In this document: positions 15,529-15,864 of the stretch, piece after piece | Layout: each line of letters starts with the position of its first letter | Position numbering within the stretch: position 1 is the first letter of the stretch | NCBI GenBank assembly: GCA_910587105.1 | Contig: CAJUMB010000071.1 | Coordinates: forward strand, 1 to 15,864 | Direction of reading: 5' to 3' | From: an uncultured Lachnospiraceae bacterium | Lineage (GTDB): Bacteria > Bacillota > Clostridia > Lachnospirales > Lachnospiraceae | DNA length: 15,864 bases | The notes under the pieces: model-generated | Database searches by the model: none | Told to the model about the DNA's origin: nothing | Seen by the model: the letters and a program-made list of their open reading frames with translations, nothing else | Translations under genes and position numbers: made by a program

Positions 15529-15864
15529 AATAGATGTTGGTTGAGATAGACGCAGCCATATTTTATTTATTATTATAACAGAGTTTATATGACTAAAATT
15601 ATACTTTGCGTATAAGAAGATTGCAATATACAAGCTATACAAAATGTCCTAAAAAATGTAGGCTATTTTGCACTATCTGTTTCATTCTGGGATGGAGCGA
15701 GGCTTTCCACAATCGTTTACAACCAGAGATGGAAAGATACGATTATAGAGTATAGCTGAGAATGAGGATTATAGAAGGGTGGAAGAATAAGTGTCTTTTT
15801 AAGCAGTGCACTAGTATTACATCCGGTTAGTAACAATACTTTGCAACGTTGAAAAAATTTGCTA
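15529..15864. other. Gene-free region upstream of the M56-BlaI operon
   Basis: About 336 bases without a convincing coding frame on either strand. It holds the minus-strand promoter at 15572-15580, an AT-rich stretch and an imperfect hairpin at 15640-15670 (arms CAAAAT..CCTA and TAGG..ATTTTG, 7-base loop) with no T-run. No RNA gene or plus-strand promoter could be supported. An upstream gene may lie beyond the window edge. Confidence 0.5.
15572..15580 (-). promoter_or_regulatory. Extended -10 promoter of the M56-BlaI operon
   Basis: On the minus strand TATAAT (15577 to 15572) is preceded by TGT (15580 to 15578), a perfect TGnTATAAT. No good -35 lies 16-18 bases further upstream. Transcription would start near 15565, leaving about 53 bases of leader before the TTG start. 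No clear TACA/TGTA dyad typical of BlaI-family operators overlaps it. Confidence 0.65.

Noticed and set aside
1..15864. CRISPR array, insertion sequence, integrase or phage genes
   Set aside because: No regularly spaced repeats, transposase or integrase motifs were seen; the only mobile-element hint is the unusual tRNA end.

Overview
The window looks like chromosomal DNA of a gut Firmicute, most likely a member of the Lachnospiraceae/Clostridia. This rests on moderate GC content, strong AGGAGG-type ribosome binding sites with frequent GTG/TTG starts, a very large BspA-type leucine-rich-repeat protein, an unusual BlaI/M56 pair and a MoxR-DUF58-transglutaminase cluster. The genus cannot be fixed from the sequence alone.

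Layout. Positions 13-103 hold a tRNA-Asn(GTT)-like sequence whose 3' two thirds is canonical but whose D-arm side is abnormal; a Rho-independent terminator follows (123-162). An extended -10 promoter (229-234) then precedes five tightly spaced plus-strand genes (286-11770): a membrane-anchored hybrid histidine kinase, a ~1768-residue surface protein (N-terminal membrane anchor, acidic stretch, Pro/Thr stalk, Ig-like region, long BspA-type LRR region), a MoxR AAA+ ATPase, a DUF58 membrane protein and a TgpA-like polytopic transglutaminase-fold protein. Spacing is a 5-nt gap, a 4-nt overlap, a 6-nt gap and a 24-nt gap, so they look like one transcription unit. The transglutaminase-like protein has lost its catalytic Cys (Ala509) and its Asp (Glu568), so it is probably a pseudoenzyme.

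After a 135-bp gap with its own promoter comes a small secreted Gly/His/Cys-rich protein with a C-terminal peptidoglycan-binding domain (11906-12364), closed by a perfect 14-bp hairpin terminator. Next is a 5'-methylthioadenosine/S-adenosylhomocysteine deaminase-type amidohydrolase (12450-13724). On the minus strand, convergent to it and sharing a terminator hairpin, lies a BlaR1-like M56 metallopeptidase plus BlaI-like repressor pair (15512-13794). The M56 protein has a short Cys/His-rich extracellular tail instead of a penicillin-binding sensor domain. The last ~340 bases carry the promoter of that pair and no recognisable gene.

How the genes may work together (inference). The five-gene unit could be an envelope module in which a MoxR/DUF58/inactive-transglutaminase membrane complex supports assembly or display of the giant LRR protein under control of the hybrid kinase. 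This combination is the most interesting item in the window. The minus-strand pair is a self-contained signalling unit (membrane protease sensor plus protease-controlled repressor) whose sensor tail suggests metal or redox input rather than beta-lactams.
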